DNA of 64,000 nucleotides, taken from contig CACXMM010000001.1 of NCBI GenBank assembly GCA_902768785.1, positions 1 to 64,000 of the forward strand, written 5' to 3'. Positions 20,516-28,176 of the stretch are shown here, piece after piece. The stretch comes from an uncultured Prevotellaceae bacterium. Lineage in GTDB: Bacteria > Bacteroidota > Bacteroidia > Bacteroidales > Bacteroidaceae. The position numbers and the translations under genes are program-made. A model generated the notes under the pieces. The model made no database searches and was not told the origin of the DNA. It worked only from the letters and a program-made list of their open reading frames with translations. Within the stretch, counting starts at the first letter, position 1. Every line of letters begins with the position of its first letter.

Positions 20516-20603
20516 CTTGTGCAGAGCCGTTGCACAACTTGTGCAGAGTATTTGCACACTTTGTGCAGAATAGTTGCACACTTTGTGCAGAGCCGTTGCA
20601 CAA
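20516..20603. repeat. Four-unit 22-bp array, TTGTGCAGA...TTGCACA
   Basis: Four consecutive 22-bp units (20516, 20538, 20560, 20582). Each has TTGTGCAGA, about five variable bases, and TTGCACA. At unit junctions TGCACAA-N-TTGTGCA forms a near-perfect palindrome. It lies between the converging 3' ends of proS and the PPIase gene. A second array of the same family and period is at 40003-40090. Confidence 0.95.
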
Positions 20604-20643
20604 AGTGAATAGATGGTTTGCCTAAATAACAGAGCCAATAGGA

Positions 20644-20680
20644 CAAAAAAAAATAAGGTGCAGGAACCCTACACCTTATT
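20644..20680 (-). terminator. Terminator of the PPIase operon
   Basis: ATAAGGTG / CACCTTAT hairpin, followed by T8 when read on the minus strand. It lies 35 bases after the PPIase stop. Confidence 0.85.
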
Positions 20681-20714
20681 ATATTTATTAAGTCAATACA
20701 GTCTGCTACAGGTA

Positions 20715-22895
20715 TTAGAAGAACAGGTAGCGGTTGTCTGTAACATTGGCTTTCATCATCAGCTCCTGCATGAAGTTTCCTGCACGCTGCATGACCTTCT
20801 GCTGAGCCTGCTGCTCATATTTCTTAGCATCATACTTGCTGCCGTCACGACGGGTCTGGTCAAGAACCTGGAGGAAATAGATACCGGCATTACCCTTGAT
20901 GGGACGCGGACAGAAGGCACCCTTCTTCGTACCAGCCACGGCACCACTCAGTGCAGGCTCACTGGAACCAGTCTCCTGAACAAATACAGGAGCGGAGAAT
21001 GTAATCTGGTCAACGCGTACCAGGTTACCAGCCTTCTTCCTGGCATCAGCGATGCTCTTCACACCCTTCACTTCAGCAAGGATCTGCTCAGCCTTCTTGT
21101 CTTTCAGTACCTCGGCCTTCAGATAAGACTTCAGCTCCTCGTTCTTCTCATAGTTGAGGTAACCCTTGGCATTGATGTTGTTCAGAGCCAGCACCAGGAG
21201 ATGGTCGTTGTTACCACACTCATAGAGCGGAGAGATATTACCCTGCTTAGCCTCGAAGATCCACTTCAGTGCATCACGAGTACTGGAGATACCAGCCACA
21301 TAGTGCTCAGTGTTACGGATACCCTGACGCTCCTGAACCTTATAACCGTACTTAGCAGCGTTCTTCTCCAGGGCCTCGAAGGTCTGACTCTCGCTTACGA
21401 ACTGTGAGAACTTGTTGTAAGCGGTGTTGTATGTATCCTTAGAGAAGTCGATGGTCTTCTTGATCACAGCAGCCACATACTTGGTGTTCATAGCCGTACG
21501 GTTGGTTACCTGAAGGATCACGTTACCGTTAGCCATGGCGATATTGTTCGTGGCATTCAGGGCAGCGGTGTTCAGCGTATTGATATACTTACGAGTATCG
21601 GCATCCATGGAAGGAGCATTCTCATACTCACGGCTCGTCATCCAAACCTTCTCACCTGTCTGGCCATATTTCTTGGCAATGGCTTCGAAGTCACCACCAG
21701 CCTGCAGGGCGTTGTAGATACTGTCAGCGGTCTTGCGGGTTGCTGTCACATCCTCCTTGGCCACCTGGATCACACGGAACTGGATAGAATCGGCCAGCTG
21801 CTGCTTAGAATAGAGCTTCACCACGTTTAGGGTATTGTCATCCTTGTTCTCGATAGGAGCGGTGGTGGAACCTACAGCAACAGAGTCGAGCTGAAGGGCG
21901 ATGTCGCGGGGGAAGGCAGAGCGAGTCTGGGGCACACCAAGGTAGCTCACCAGAGATGCACTCTTGCGGATGATCTCTGTGGGATCGTCGGCGGTAACCA
22001 GCTGGTCACGGAACTCCTTCACGCTCTTGTCAAGAGCAGCGCGATCGGAAGCAGAGGGAAGGACCTGCACATCCACGAACTTAATGTCGCGGCTCTCCTC
22101 CGGCTGGAGGAAGCGGGCCTTCAGCTCCTCATACTTAGCCTTGATATCAGCATCGGTCACCTGCACCTTGTTGTCGTTGATCCTGCTGTAAGGGAAAGAA
22201 ACGAGGTTCACGGAACTCTCGAGGGTCTCCTCGGTATAAGCCTGCTGAGCTTCCACGGGGTTAGAGAGCAAGCAAGCACCCAGCAATGACTGGTACTTCT
22301 GGGCCAGGAGCTGCTGGCGCATGTTCTTCTCCATGAAGGTCCAGTAGTTGTAAAGGGTCTTATACTGCTCAGCCAACTGCGGGTTGGTCTTCTTGGCATT
22401 GTCATACTCTGCCAGGAATTGCTTCAGGGCGTTAGCATCGAAGCGACGTGTCTGCTGGTTGACGAAAGGAGTCTGCAACAGCATGGGGTTGGTACCCTGC
22501 TGCAACATGTTCTGCATCTCCTGATCGGTGACGGTGAGACCGAGTTTCTTTGCTTCGTTCTCAATCACGGTGTTCTGCACGAACTGGTTCCACACCATGT
22601 CCTTCACCTGGTTGAGCTCCTGATCGGTCAGGTTATCACGACCCTGGCTCATCTTGATGACATCCGTGTATTCGTCCACGAGGTTCTGGAACTCCTGAAC
22701 ATCGATTTTCTTACCTAACACTTCGCCGACCTGCTGACGCTGCTGGTTCTTGATAGAATCGCAGGAGCGGAACAACTCCTCGGCAATGAATGCGAAAAGG
22801 GCCAGACCGATCACTGTAACGAGGACCGGGCCCCAGCTTCTGATTTTTCCAATTGCTGCCATTTGTTTATGATTGTTTTTATTGTTATTATTCAC
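20715..22895 (-). CDS. Membrane-anchored periplasmic peptidyl-prolyl isomerase (PpiD/SurA type)
   Basis: A 726-residue chaperone/isomerase for outer-membrane protein folding. One N-terminal membrane helix (WGPVLVTVIGLALFAFIAEE) anchors it. Residues about 40-230 form a SurA-like N-terminal chaperone module, the parvulin (PPIC) region is around residues 345-450 (IQFRVIQVAKEDVTATRK, AIAKKYGQTGE), and a large C-terminal region may contain a second divergent parvulin domain (GKNAGIYFLQVLDQTR-like). It is the last gene of the OMP-LptC-CNNM-PPIase operon on the minus strand. Confidence 0.9.
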   Translation of the reverse strand: MNNNNKNNHKQMAAIGKIRSWGPVLVTVIGLALFAFIAEELFRSCDSIKNQQRQQVGEVLGKKIDVQEFQNLVDEYTDVIKMSQGRDNLTDQELNQVKDMVWNQFVQNTVIENEAKKLGLTVTDQEMQNMLQQGTNPMLLQTPFVNQQTRRFDANALKQFLAEYDNAKKTNPQLAEQYKTLYNYWTFMEKNMRQQLLAQKYQSLLGACLLSNPVEAQQAYTEETLESSVNLVSFPYSRINDNKVQVTDADIKAKYEELKARFLQPEESRDIKFVDVQVLPSASDRAALDKSVKEFRDQLVTADDPTEIIRKSASLVSYLGVPQTRSAFPRDIALQLDSVAVGSTTAPIENKDDNTLNVVKLYSKQQLADSIQFRVIQVAKEDVTATRKTADSIYNALQAGGDFEAIAKKYGQTGEKVWMTSREYENAPSMDADTRKYINTLNTAALNATNNIAMANGNVILQVTNRTAMNTKYVAAVIKKTIDFSKDTYNTAYNKFSQFVSESQTFEALEKNAAKYGYKVQERQGIRNTEHYVAGISSTRDALKWIFEAKQGNISPLYECGNNDHLLVLALNNINAKGYLNYEKNEELKSYLKAEVLKDKKAEQILAEVKGVKSIADARKKAGNLVRVDQITFSAPVFVQETGSSEPALSGAVAGTKKGAFCPRPIKGNAGIYFLQVLDQTRRDGSKYDAKKYEQQAQQKVMQRAGNFMQELMMKANVTDNRYLFF

Positions 22896-22900
22896 GTTTT

Positions 22901-22925
22901 TCCCTCCTTTAGGAGGGGGTCATGC
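22901..22925. repeat. CCCTCC-TTTA-GGAGGG hairpin repeat
   Basis: A short hairpin with tail GGTCATG, between the CNNM and PPIase genes. Same style as the repeats at 17243 and 57064. Confidence 0.6.
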
Positions 22926-23001
22926 GGCGGTTTGCCGCTAACAGCCGACAAAATTACAAATAATTTGTCAATTATCCGCAAGAATCTTGCAAAAAGTTGT
23001 T

Positions 23002-24300
23002 TTATTCAGTCACTTTCAACTTCACCAACTCGATTTTCGTCATGGTATTCTTGATGATGCGGAACTCAAAACGGCCGATTTTCACCACTTCGTTGAGTTT
23101 GGGGAAGCTCTGGTACTCATGCAGGATCAGTCCTCCTACAGTCATGTACTCTTCACTCTCCGGCAGTTCCAAGTCAAACATCTCGTTCACCTTGTCAATT
23201 TCCAGACGTGCCGACAGCACATATTCATGATCGCCGGTTTTCTTCGCGGTATAGTTGGAATTGTCATGCTCATCTTCAATATCACCGAAGATCTCCTCCA
23301 CGATGTCCTCCAACGAAACGATGCCACTGGTTCCACCGAACTCATCGATGACCACACCGAGAGATTTCTTCTGCTGGAGGAAAGTCTGCATCATCTTCCG
23401 GGCTGTCATTGTCTCGGGAACGAACGGCATCTCGCGAATCAACGACTGCAGGTTCCATTTCATGGCCTCGCCAGTCTCTGTGCCACCCATGATCCTGAAC
23501 ATCTCCGAAGAGTGGACATAACCCACGATATGATCAATATCCTCATGATATACAATGACTTTCGATTTACCGTTTTCCACAAAAGCCGCCATGAGTTCAT
23601 CCGCGGAGCAGTTATCTTCCACCGCGCAGATCTCCGTTCGCGGCACCATACAGTCGCGTACCTTCGTATCGGCGAAGTCGAGGGCATTCTGGAAGATCTT
23701 CACCTCATCCTCAATCTCCTCATCGTTACGGGCATTATCTATCGACGACTGAACCAGATAGTCGAGATCCACCTTCGTGAATCCCTCGTCTTGTCCCTCT
23801 TTCTCTACCCTCACACCCAAGAGACGCAAGAACACTTTCGAGATGATGGTGCTGAAACGGGACACAGGCCAGAGAAGGACATAACAGATAAAAGCAGGGA
23901 AGGCAAAGATGGTGAGCAGCCGGTTGGGGTTGCTTTTGAAAAGCGTTTTGGGCAGGAACTCACCTGTGAACAAGACGATCAGCGTAGATAAGACGGTATC
24001 GGCAGGTACGGTAAAGGCCGCATCGAAACCCTGGAAGATGGTGTTGTCGAAGAATTTCGCAATCAGGATACCATACACCACCAATGCGATGTTGTTTCCC
24101 ACCAGCATCGTACTGACGAAATTATTCGGATGACGGTAGAACACGCCCAAAGGCCGGGCAGCGAAACCTGCCTTCTCCCTATCCACCTCCGCCTGCATAC
24201 GGTTACTCGACACGAAGGCAATCTCCATGCCAGAGAAGAAGGCGGAGAAAAGCATCGCGACGAGGATACCTATGACTAACGGCAAATCTATTTCAGACAT
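23002..24300 (-). CDS. CNNM/HlyC-CorC family protein with CBS pair (GldE-like)
   Basis: A 432-residue inner-membrane protein: a DUF21/CNNM transmembrane domain (residues 1-180, opening LVIGILVAMLFSAFFSGMEIAF), a CBS pair (about 205-330, with VRDCMVPRTEICAV and GVVIDEFGGTSGIVSLED), and a C-terminal CorC_HlyC domain. The family is linked to magnesium/cation transport; the related GldE supports gliding in other Bacteroidota. Its start is one base from the lptC stop, so it is translated with LptC. The PPIase gene follows after 106 bp. Confidence 0.92.
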   Translation of the reverse strand: MSEIDLPLVIGILVAMLFSAFFSGMEIAFVSSNRMQAEVDREKAGFAARPLGVFYRHPNNFVSTMLVGNNIALVVYGILIAKFFDNTIFQGFDAAFTVPADTVLSTLIVLFTGEFLPKTLFKSNPNRLLTIFAFPAFICYVLLWPVSRFSTIISKVFLRLLGVRVEKEGQDEGFTKVDLDYLVQSSIDNARNDEEIEDEVKIFQNALDFADTKVRDCMVPRTEICAVEDNCSADELMAAFVENGKSKVIVYHEDIDHIVGYVHSSEMFRIMGGTETGEAMKWNLQSLIREMPFVPETMTARKMMQTFLQQKKSLGVVIDEFGGTSGIVSLEDIVEEIFGDIEDEHDNSNYTAKKTGDHEYVLSARLEIDKVNEMFDLELPESEEYMTVGGLILHEYQSFPKLNEVVKIGRFEFRIIKNTMTKIELVKLKVTE

Positions 24301-24301
24301 T

Positions 24302-24985
24302 TTAGTAATCAGTTTTAGCCTTCGGCGTCGTGGGCTGGCGCTTCATCGACTTCACGCTGTCGGGAGCACTCAAGATGGTATCGCCCTCGTTGGTGCCGAA
24401 GCCGTCCTTCCCTTTGACAAACGACCCTTTGGAATTGGATATCGTATAATGTGTAAGATCCTGAAAATTGTCATCGCTCAGGAAATAGGTTCCCTGCATC
24501 TCCCGCTCGGGAGTGACAATCCGAGAAAACTTGTTGCTATACATCTCATGGCGCAACTGATCCCAATAGAGTTCTTCACTGGTGAAGATCAGTCCTGCCT
24601 TAGTACGGATACGTACCCTGCCACGCAACTCCCACAGTTTCTTTTCAAAATAGTTATAAGCAGTATCTGCCTGGATATAAGCCTCCACATGGAACTTCTC
24701 ATCAAACTGCTCCAGGAAGATACCCTTGTCGAAAGTCCACACCTTGGGGTTTCTCACCTCGTTATAATCCCATCGTTCGGTGACAATACGGTACTTGATG
24801 ACACCAGAGTCACTCATCAGCATGTTCACGCCATAGGTGGTCATGATGGAAGCGGAGTCACGGGGATAGATGGGCGGGGCGATATGTTCCTTCCCCTCTT
24901 CGCACGACGCCAGCATCGTCAGCACCAGACATAAGCCTGATAACCAACCTATGAGACATCTTGATTCGTTCATCTTACCCATCAT
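24302..24985 (-). CDS. lptC: LPS export protein LptC
   Basis: A 227-residue lipoprotein version of LptC, the periplasmic bridge of the Lpt lipopolysaccharide exporter. The lipobox is LASC (LCLVLTMLASCEEG). Typical LptC strands follow: YGVNMLMSDSGVIKYRI, AYNYFEKKLWELRGRVRI and TSEELYWDQLRHEMYSN. The start could be the third in-frame ATG (MNESRC). Clustering with an outer-membrane barrel gene and a periplasmic chaperone gives an envelope-assembly operon. Confidence 0.9.
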   Translation of the reverse strand: MMGKMNESRCLIGWLSGLCLVLTMLASCEEGKEHIAPPIYPRDSASIMTTYGVNMLMSDSGVIKYRIVTERWDYNEVRNPKVWTFDKGIFLEQFDEKFHVEAYIQADTAYNYFEKKLWELRGRVRIRTKAGLIFTSEELYWDQLRHEMYSNKFSRIVTPEREMQGTYFLSDDNFQDLTHYTISNSKGSFVKGKDGFGTNEGDTILSAPDSVKSMKRQPTTPKAKTDY

Positions 24986-25013
24986 CCAGTCAGTTCACCG
25001 ATGCCCAGAACAA

Positions 25014-26354
25014 CTATTGCACCTTCCACTTGGCAAACCAACGCTCGTTGAAGGTGATGCCGATGTTGATACGGAACGTATTCTCTGACAGCAAGCCCTT
25101 ACCGGCAGACTGGTGTGACCACTGACCAGAGATATTCAGTAAGGAGACATTGGCCAGTCCTACACGGTTATTCCATCCGTTGATGATGGGGATACCAAAA
25201 CCTGCACTGACAGAGATCTCCTTCGGACCATCTGCCCCATTAATTTTATAATAAGGTGTAGAATAGGAAACACCGGCACGGTAACGGATACGGTTCAGGA
25301 ACTTACGGTCTGTGGTTCCCTTGCAGAACTCTCCACCCACCGTCAGCTTATGGCGATCCATGAAATAATCACTATTCAGCACATAGGAAGGAACATCATT
25401 CACTACCCGATACTCAGGGAACGACACCCCACTCCACTGCTGGAAACTGTAGTCGGCACCCACGCGCAGCTGTCCGCGATGATTCACCATCACACCCGCT
25501 CCAAACATCATCGGCATCTTCAAAGCATCATCGATGGTATAAGAGGTGGGATTGTTCACACCAGAAGAGGTGTTCTGACTGGTGACGACACAACCCGCAT
25601 CAGCACCAAGGGAATGAGAAGGACTGAAGGTAGCACCAATCGTGATCGCATCCTTTTTCCCTAACGGCAATTCATACTGTGCTCCAAAATTCAGGCGCAA
25701 AGCACTCGCCGAAGCTGCATTGACCTTCGTCAGCGTATTGATCGTTTCATCAAGTTCAAGAGATCCATTCTGAACACTGTAGTATGCATTCTGAATGCTT
25801 CGGATAATATCGCCCCAGACATAGCCAATATTAGCACCCATGGAGAGCCCTTTGAACGGTTCCCATCCTGCTCCTACATATACTTGGTGCAGTCCGCCGG
25901 AGCCTGAATAGAAATTCTGATAGAAGGTAGTGCGGGAATCATTGAGCTGCTCGGCAGTGACATATCTGTAACCCACATTCGTCAGAGGTACGATACCGAA
26001 GCTCATTCCCACATGTTTCAGCAGACGGAAGGCAGCCACAGCATATTCGAAATCCGCATTCTTGGCATTTTTCTTCACGCCTTTCTCTTTGAAATTCGTG
26101 ATCTGACCGCTCATGCCCACATCAAAGATAAAGGCCAAAGAGTCAACACCCGAATAGCTGGCAGGGTTGATGAAGTTTACCTGTCCCCCATCACGGAATC
26201 CCAGTCCTAAACCACCCATGCCTCTGTTGAAACCGCTTGTCTGGTCACTTTGAATGCCCAGGCCATACTGCGAATAAGGAGAGTTCGTACCACTTTGGGC
26301 ACTTACTGTCATTGTCATCGCCATCAGAAGGATGGCACTGCATATCTTTTTCAT
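25014..26354 (-). CDS. Outer-membrane beta-barrel protein (FadL/OmpP1-like)
   Basis: A 446-residue protein with signal peptide MKKICSAILLMAMTMTVSAQ. The mature start SGTNSPYSQYGLGIQSDQ and the repeated strand pattern (GMGGLGLGFRDGGQVNFINPASYSG near residue 48) are FadL-like: a hatch segment followed by a barrel. Substrate unknown; FadL relatives take up hydrophobic compounds. It is the first gene of the four-gene minus-strand operon with lptC, with a TAACTTTG promoter box 36 bases upstream. Confidence 0.85.
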   Translation of the reverse strand: MKKICSAILLMAMTMTVSAQSGTNSPYSQYGLGIQSDQTSGFNRGMGGLGLGFRDGGQVNFINPASYSGVDSLAFIFDVGMSGQITNFKEKGVKKNAKNADFEYAVAAFRLLKHVGMSFGIVPLTNVGYRYVTAEQLNDSRTTFYQNFYSGSGGLHQVYVGAGWEPFKGLSMGANIGYVWGDIIRSIQNAYYSVQNGSLELDETINTLTKVNAASASALRLNFGAQYELPLGKKDAITIGATFSPSHSLGADAGCVVTSQNTSSGVNNPTSYTIDDALKMPMMFGAGVMVNHRGQLRVGADYSFQQWSGVSFPEYRVVNDVPSYVLNSDYFMDRHKLTVGGEFCKGTTDRKFLNRIRYRAGVSYSTPYYKINGADGPKEISVSAGFGIPIINGWNNRVGLANVSLLNISGQWSHQSAGKGLLSENTFRINIGITFNERWFAKWKVQ

Positions 26355-26389
26355 TCGTCTTTCAGATCGTCTTTGATTCTATTAGCGTG

Positions 26390-26397
26390 CAAAGTTA
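26390..26397 (-). promoter_or_regulatory. -7 box (TAACTTTG) for the OMP-lptC operon
   Basis: Reads TAACTTTG on the minus strand, 36 bases before the barrel gene start. No clear -33 TTTG at the usual distance. Confidence 0.65.
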
Positions 26398-26471
26398 CGT
26401 AAAAAAAACGAAACAGCCACACTCTTGCACGGAATATAATTAATATTCACCTATTTTAATAATCACGGAAA

Positions 26472-26503
26472 CGAGGCAGGACCTGATGGCACCTGCCTCG
26501 TTT
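26472..26503 (-). terminator. Terminator of the esterase gene
   Basis: CGAGGCAGG / CCTGCCTCG, a 9-bp perfect stem, followed by TTT on the minus strand and TTTT on the plus strand. Only the minus-strand gene ends here. Confidence 0.75.
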
Positions 26504-26565
26504 TGATGATGAATATGATGTTTGAACAAAGAGAAGAATTCTGTTCTAATCACAGAAGACACCTG

Positions 26566-28011
26566 TTATTTCAGCAGGGCATCTCCGATGATGTCTGCCA
26601 TGCGTTGCACACCTTTCTCGTTGGGATGTATGCCATCAGGCTGTACCAGAGCAGCACCATCGGCAAAGAGCGTATGGAGGTCGATCACCTGAAGTCCGTA
26701 TTTCTTTGCCACCTCCTGCTGAATAGGAATAATCTCGTTAGCTATCACGGATTCACTGATGTCCCATGACGACTTGAATGCTGGGATAGGAGTACAAAGA
26801 TAGATCAGGGGCTTTGTTTGTCCTTGAGTGACCGCATTCTTCTTTTTCTTCGACTTCTTCACAGGCTTAGCCAGCAAGGGGTTCAGGGTGGTAATCATCT
26901 GCTCAAGGTCGTTTCTGAAGGACTCTCCATGTTTCCAGTTATGAGGTTTGGAATCATTCGTGCCTAATTTGATAATCACGATATCAGGTTGAAAGGCCAG
27001 AGCATCTTTCCATGCAGTTTCATTCATATAGGGGAAATCACCTTCGTTCAGCATCGTGCGGGCACTCACGCCAAAGTTCTTCACCCAATAACCTTTACCG
27101 AGTTTTTTCTGTAACAGAGCGGGATAGCCGTGCTGTGGAGCCATGTCGATGCCATGACCGTCGGTGATACTATTTCCGATGCATGCTACACGGAGGACAC
27201 CGGGCTGGGGCGTCTGACGGTCGCGAAGCCAATTACCCAGATCAGTGAGCAGTTGGTCGTGATACTTGAACCACGGACCGAAGCCAAAGCCATGGTCACC
27301 AGCCGGATAAATGAACATACTGCACTCATTTCCTGCATTGCGCATAGCCGAATAGTAAGCCACACCATTGGTCACCGGCGGAACAAGACGGTCGTCGTTG
27401 GCCATAATGATCACAGCAGGTGGAGTGAGATGGCGCTTCACGGCATTCTGGGTGGAGAAGTCATGTACCAAAGCGGGATCCTTCTGACCTTCCTCACCCA
27501 GGAAATTGCGACATGACCATTTGTGGGATACTCGCTCATCCATCGAGATGACGGGATAGAAGAGGATGGTGAAATCAGGACGAACCTCATAAGCAGAATG
27601 AGTGGAGATGACAGAAGCCAAATGACCACCTGCCGAGAAACCCATGATACCCACGTCACGGGGATTGATGCCCCAGACGCTCGCTGAGTCGCGAACGATA
27701 CGGAAAGCATTCTCCACATCACTGATCGGCAACGTACGGTCGCCGTTGGGCAGTCTGTAGTTCACCACGAAATAAGCAATACCCTGCTGGTTCAGCCACC
27801 CCGATGCCTGATAACCCTCATGGGTGTTTGACAACATCGAGTAACCGCCACCAGGAATACCGACGATAGCCTTGCCTGAACTCTTTTCCGGGAGGAAGCA
27901 TACCATCTGCGCCTTGGCATCAGCAGTCAGATCCAACGTGAACTTCCTTGCTGTCTGTGCCTGCATCCCCATGGACAACAGCAACAGGCCGAATAACATC
28001 AATTTCTTCAT
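26566..28011 (-). CDS. Two-domain secreted esterase: alpha/beta hydrolase plus SGNH hydrolase
   Basis: A 481-residue protein with signal peptide MKKLMLFGLLLLSMGMQAQ. Residues about 30-275 are an alpha/beta hydrolase of the acetyl-xylan/feruloyl esterase style: oxyanion GIPGGGYSM, nucleophile elbow GFSAGGH (Ser), and a His in GDHGFGF. Residues about 278-481 are a SGNH/GDSL hydrolase: block I CIGNSITDGHG, block III KLGTNDSK, block V DGIHPN. The pairing suggests removal of two kinds of ester from plant or mucin glycans. It stands alone with its own promoter and terminator; no other glycan genes are adjacent. Confidence 0.9.
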   Translation of the reverse strand: MKKLMLFGLLLLSMGMQAQTARKFTLDLTADAKAQMVCFLPEKSSGKAIVGIPGGGYSMLSNTHEGYQASGWLNQQGIAYFVVNYRLPNGDRTLPISDVENAFRIVRDSASVWGINPRDVGIMGFSAGGHLASVISTHSAYEVRPDFTILFYPVISMDERVSHKWSCRNFLGEEGQKDPALVHDFSTQNAVKRHLTPPAVIIMANDDRLVPPVTNGVAYYSAMRNAGNECSMFIYPAGDHGFGFGPWFKYHDQLLTDLGNWLRDRQTPQPGVLRVACIGNSITDGHGIDMAPQHGYPALLQKKLGKGYWVKNFGVSARTMLNEGDFPYMNETAWKDALAFQPDIVIIKLGTNDSKPHNWKHGESFRNDLEQMITTLNPLLAKPVKKSKKKKNAVTQGQTKPLIYLCTPIPAFKSSWDISESVIANEIIPIQQEVAKKYGLQVIDLHTLFADGAALVQPDGIHPNEKGVQRMADIIGDALLK

Positions 28012-28055
28012 TTTGTTTGATTATTCGTTGATAAATAAGTTGTGTGAATTTTCTG

Positions 28056-28087
28056 CAAAGATAATAATTTGTTTCGCAACTACCAAA
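28056..28087 (-). promoter_or_regulatory. Promoter of the esterase gene
   Basis: On the minus strand TTTG (28087-28084), 20 bases, TATCTTTG (28063-28056). A full consensus match, 45 bases upstream of the ATG. Confidence 0.8.
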
Positions 28088-28125
28088 AAAAACAGACGTA
28101 ATGAAAGAAAATCGAGAAAAAGTTG

Positions 28126-28133
28126 TAACTTTG
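28126..28133 (+). promoter_or_regulatory. -7 box (TAACTTTG) for relA
   Basis: TAACTTTG, 43 bases before the relA ATG. No good -33 TTTG is seen. Confidence 0.65.
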
Positions 28134-28176
28134 CACACTAAGATACATGTAATGATACTCAAAAGGAAACCACGAT

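Noticed and set aside
20446..20646. 66-residue Cys-rich minus-strand frame over the 22-bp array
   Set aside because: A 22-bp period shifts frame every unit, so the apparent repeats are not a protein repeat; the array lies between terminators.
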